Below, piece by piece: positions 62,670 through 64,000 of a stretch of 64,000 nt of DNA. A program made the translations under genes and the position numbers. How positions within the stretch are numbered: the stretch's first letter is position 1; each line of letters begins with the position of its first letter. Below the pieces are notes generated by a model. That model had not been told where the DNA came from and did not search any database. It saw only the letters and a list, made by a program, of their open reading frames with translations. Origin of the DNA: Salegentibacter lacus (GTDB taxonomy: Bacteria > Bacteroidota > Bacteroidia > Flavobacteriales > Flavobacteriaceae); NCBI RefSeq assembly GCF_020164555.1, contig NZ_JAIQZB010000004.1:160814-224813 (forward strand), written 5' to 3'.

Positions 62670-63548
62670 TTGAAGCCTGTTTTTTTATTTCTGTGTTGTT
62701 TTTTAACATTAAATCTTGCCGCAGCCCAGTGTCCTACAGGGGATGTTCGGCTAAATGATCAGAATGAAGTAGAAGAATACCTTAACTCTTACCTTTCCTG
62801 TGAAACCATAACAGGAGATCTTTATATAGGCAGTGGGGTAATAGATCTTTCCCGTCTTACCGCAATAAAAAGAATAAAAGGTGATCTTATCATTGAAGGA
62901 GCTCAGATTACAGAATTTTCAAATTTTGATAATCTGGAATTTGTAGAGGGTAATTTGACTTTCAATGGACTCATCAAAGCAGATGAACTTAATGATTTTA
63001 ATAACCTGAAGAAGATTGGTGGCAGTTTTACAATAACAAATTGGGAAAGTCTTAGTTATATAGATGCTTTTTATGCCCTGGAAGAAGTAAAAGGCGATTT
63101 TCTTATTACTGACAGTGGACTCATTTCTCTTATCGGATTTATGAAGCTTGAAATTGTCTATGGAGATTTTGAGTTGAGTGATTATCCACATGGGCTTGAT
63201 GACTTTGCTAAATTACATAGTGTAGGAGGCGATTTTATTATACGCGATACCGGAATAAATTTTATTACTGGCTTCAACACTTTGACTTCTGTGGGAAGTT
63301 TGTCTCCTACCGGTGGAGATCTTATTATTTCCGGGAATATAGAACTGATTGAAATAAGTGGATTTAATAATCTAACCCATATCTACGGTTCCATGGTGAT
63401 TGACAATAACGAAAACTTGCCCGATATTAAAGGGATAAGAAGCCTTAATGAACTCAATGGTACTTTGCAGATCACAGATAATCCTTTGCTAAATACCCTT
63501 GAGGGATTGCAAAGTCTATTATATGCAGGAGATCCCGCCTTGCAGGAG
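62670..63548 (+). pseudogene. Receptor-L-domain-like secreted protein, 3' end cut by IS element
   Basis: A TTG start (62670) precedes a good signal peptide (KPVFLFLCCFLTLNLAAAQ), with no in-frame ATG between it and the upstream stop. The mature protein is a chain of about 22-residue beta-helix/leucine-rich-like repeats: ITGDLYIGS, IKGDLIIEG, VEGNLTFNG, IGGSFTITN, VKGDFLITD, VGGDFIIRD, TGGDLIISG, IYGSMVIDN, LNGTLQITD. After GLQSLLY (about 63520) the protein-like pattern stops and the frame runs to a stop at 63579-63581 inside the adjoining IS4-family element. Proteins of this type are usually longer with C-terminal sorting domains, so this copy is probably truncated. Function unknown; cell-surface adhesion is typical of the class. 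Confidence 0.7.
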
Positions 63549-64000
63549 CTACCGTGTGTACACATCTTTTGCCAGTTCTAACCCTTCCATAATATAGTTG
63601 AACCTTTCCATTCCTCTTTTTAGAACGATTACTCCAGGTGGACCTTGAGATTGATACCCTTTCCATCCACCAAGCCTACCTAATATCCAAGCAGCCCAAG
63701 CCGTTTTATCAGGATCAAATCGGTTTTTAAGTTTCAGGGTTTTTCCCTGTATTTTAGTATTAAGTACTTTGAGCACACCTATTTGCTGATCATCAAAAAC
63801 TTCAGTTATAGGTTGCCCGCCTTCAGGTCGCGCATAAGCTATATTCATTTGTAAGATTTTCAACAATGCAGTTATCTGCATAACCACTAATTTGCGTATC
63901 GCCCACCCACTCTCTAGTTCGGTTTCTTCGATTCCAAACCCCTGTTTTTTCAACAATCGGAACAGCTGCTCGATATACCATCGTGCGGAATAAAATTCGA
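63549..64000 (-). CDS. IS4-family transposase, C-terminal part (runs off the right edge)
   Basis: The minus-strand frame stays open to the right edge and reads EFYSARWYIEQLFRLLKKQG, then GFGIEETELESGWAIRKLVV: the Y-(2)-R-(3)-E-(6)-K-like signature region of IS4 transposases (here YIEQLFRLLKKQG), with the catalytic Glu. The C-terminal part has WAAWILGRLGGWKGYQ, common in this group. The stop is at 63549, and the IS end must lie just left of it, around 63520-63548, within the L-domain gene. The N-terminal half with the first two catalytic Asp lies outside the window. Confidence 0.85.
   Translation of the reverse strand, partial: EFYSARWYIEQLFRLLKKQGFGIEETELESGWAIRKLVVMQITALLKILQMNIAYARPEGGQPITEVFDDQQIGVLKVLNTKIQGKTLKLKNRFDPDKTAWAAWILGRLGGWKGYQSQGPPGVIVLKRGMERFNYIMEGLELAKDVYTR

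Noticed and set aside
1..64000. CRISPR arrays, rRNA genes, complete tRNA genes, integrases, HTCS or ECF-sigma regulators
   Set aside because: Looked for and not found. The only tRNA-like sequence is the 3' fragment at 62.35 kb, and the only mobile-element genes are the BfmA-like gene and the IS4 transposase part.

Overview
The window reads as a chromosome segment from a marine-type member of the Bacteroidota, most likely Flavobacteriaceae (Zunongwangia / Salegentibacter / Gramella-like). The signs are AT-rich DNA, a SusC/SusD pair, many lipoproteins and secreted glycosidases, promoters with a TAnnTTTG -7 box instead of sigma70 hexamers, and weak Shine-Dalgarno sequences. Genus is inference; family-level placement is fairly safe. 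Nearly everything between the left edge and 62 kb serves one purpose: taking apart pectin, especially the rhamnogalacturonan-I (RG-I) backbone, and burning the galacturonate and rhamnose released.

Layout. (1) 1-13.5 kb: uronate catabolism and homogalacturonan attack. A tagaturonate reductase (partial, runs off the left edge), altronate dehydratase and a Gfo/Idh oxidoreductase form one operon; a LacI regulator is convergent to it. Then come a GH28 polygalacturonase, a CE8 pectin esterase, a CE12 acetylesterase, fructose-1,6-bisphosphatase, a KdgF-like cupin, mannonate dehydratase, an SDR (probable fructuronate reductase) and tagaturonate epimerase. Galacturonate can therefore reach KDG by two routes. 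(2) 13.7-18 kb: a scar of foreign or decaying DNA, with a GC-richer acyl-CoA dehydrogenase pseudogene, a truncated amidohydrolase, a BfmA/BtgA-like mobilization gene with a 12-bp inverted repeat upstream, and long gene-free stretches. (3) 18.1-45 kb: the RG-I utilization locus, with GH43, a leftward operon (GH106, GH105, esterase-GH43 fusion, DUF1080), divergent SusC/SusD, then a long rightward run (two PL22-like lyases, PL26, DUF6250, CBM9-like/PKD, sulfatase, DUF4861, GH105, RhaM, GH28). (4) 45.7-51.5 kb: a leftward operon of double CE12, GH2 and CE12. (5) 51.6-62 kb: a GntR-type regulator and the rhamnose pathway (bifunctional RhaEW, RhaI, FGGY kinase, LldD-type lactate dehydrogenase, NCS1-like permease) plus another GH28. 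(6) 62-64 kb: repeats, a tRNA-Asp-like 3' fragment, and an L-domain protein gene cut by an IS4-family element that runs off the right edge.

How it works together (inference from families): surface and periplasmic esterases, lyases and glycosidases shorten acetylated RG-I. SusC/SusD import oligomers, and GH105/GH106/GH2/GH43/GH28 enzymes finish them. Uronates go through Uxa/Uxu to KDG. Rhamnose goes through RhaM, RhaI, the kinase and RhaEW to DHAP plus lactate, which LldD would oxidize to pyruvate.

The most interesting non-coding signals are these. First, a shared promoter architecture: an ACAGGATA-type site starts exactly 25 nt before a TAnnTTTG-like box at four separate RG-I/rhamnose promoters. 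Second, a LacI-type palindrome lies at two promoters, one of them that of the GntR gene, suggesting a regulator cascade. Third, two direct ~270-bp repeat modules flank the 44-kb RG-I/rhamnose block, one containing a tRNA-Asp-like 3' end.
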